Shown: one piece after another, positions 12,806 to 12,935 of the stretch
How the letters are laid out: every line of letters begins with the position of its first letter
Position numbering within the stretch: the first letter of the stretch is position 1
Assembly: GCA_017501125.1 (NCBI GenBank)
Contig: JAFVXN010000088.1
Location: 1-12,935 of the forward strand
Source: Clostridia bacterium
GTDB taxonomy: Bacteria; Bacillota; Clostridia; Christensenellales; Borkfalkiaceae
DNA length: 12,935 nucleotides
Reading direction: 5' to 3'
Notes under the pieces: generated by a model
Told to the model about the DNA's origin: nothing
What the model saw: the letters and a program-made list of their open reading frames with translations, nothing else
Databases searched by the model: none
Program-made: the position numbers and the translations under genes

Positions 12806-12935
12806 ATGGCAAAGGTGATTACGACAAGCCGCGAGGAGACGATGAAGTTCGCGGAAGCATACGCAAAGACCCTTCGGGGCGGGGACGTCCTGCTGCTCGA
12901 CGGGGATATGGGTGCAGGCAAGACCGTCTTTTGTA
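12806..12935 (+). CDS. tsaE: tRNA threonylcarbamoyladenosine biosynthesis ATPase TsaE (3' end outside window)
   Basis: The 43 visible residues are the N-terminus of TsaE (YdiB/YjeE), the ATPase that works with TsaB and TsaD to make the t6A modification of ANN-decoding tRNAs. The conserved SREET helix start, GGDVLLLDGDMGAGKT and the Walker A motif GDMGAGKT are all present, matching the family's GDVLxLxGDLGAGKT. The ATG at 12806 is chosen because it keeps the conserved ET segment; no good ribosome site precedes it. An in-frame ATG at 12842 does have GAGGAG 3 bases upstream but would remove part of the conserved N-terminal helix. The gene is cut by the window edge. Confidence 0.9.
   Translation, partial: MAKVITTSREETMKFAEAYAKTLRGGDVLLLDGDMGAGKTVFC

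Noticed and set aside
1..12935. Mobile elements, tRNA/rRNA genes, toxin-antitoxin or defence systems
   Set aside because: I found no transposase, integrase, terminal repeat, tRNA cloverleaf or defence-type motif; the window is colinear chromosomal housekeeping and envelope genes.

Overview
The window reads as a chromosomal piece of a spore-forming Bacillota, most likely a gut-type member of the Clostridia. The evidence is an intact sporulation block (spoIIGA-sigE-sigG-ylmC), typical sigma-A promoters, an FMN riboswitch controlling an ECF-type riboflavin transporter, and Shine-Dalgarno sequences of the AGGAGG type. All genes lie on the + strand and are mostly tightly packed. A finer placement (for example Christensenellales-like) is a guess.

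Layout. 1-2610: 3' part of spoIIGA (pro-sigma-E protease), sigE, sigG and a ylmC/ymxH-type PRC-barrel gene, closed by a strong terminator. Candidate forespore-type and mother-cell-type promoters lie before sigG and ylmC. 2611-6304: a large predicted surface lipoprotein with its own extended -10 promoter and terminator. It has two fibronectin-III-like repeats, seven divergent InlB B-type repeats, a putative glycoside-hydrolase-like barrel and a C-terminal beta domain. A one-base frameshift near 3940 splits it. 6305-8170: two translationally coupled multi-pass membrane proteins of the YwaF/TIGR02206 type, with a promoter and a perfect-palindrome terminator.

8171-10444: a two-component system (OmpR/PhoB-type regulator and HAMP-type histidine kinase) whose promoter carries three TTCACA half-sites, suggesting autoregulation. 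10445-11821: an unrecognised membrane protein with a Lys/Ala/Glu-rich tail, behind a perfect consensus promoter whose -10 box lies inside an inverted repeat. 11822-12757: FMN riboswitch, terminator and a RibU-type riboflavin transporter S component. 12758-12935: promoter and 5' end of tsaE, possibly transcribed without a leader.

I do not see a clearly new multi-gene system. The best leads are the frameshifted repeat lipoprotein with its unassigned barrel domain, the operator-like promoter of the two-component system, the unknown membrane protein with its inverted-repeat promoter, and the possibly leaderless tsaE.
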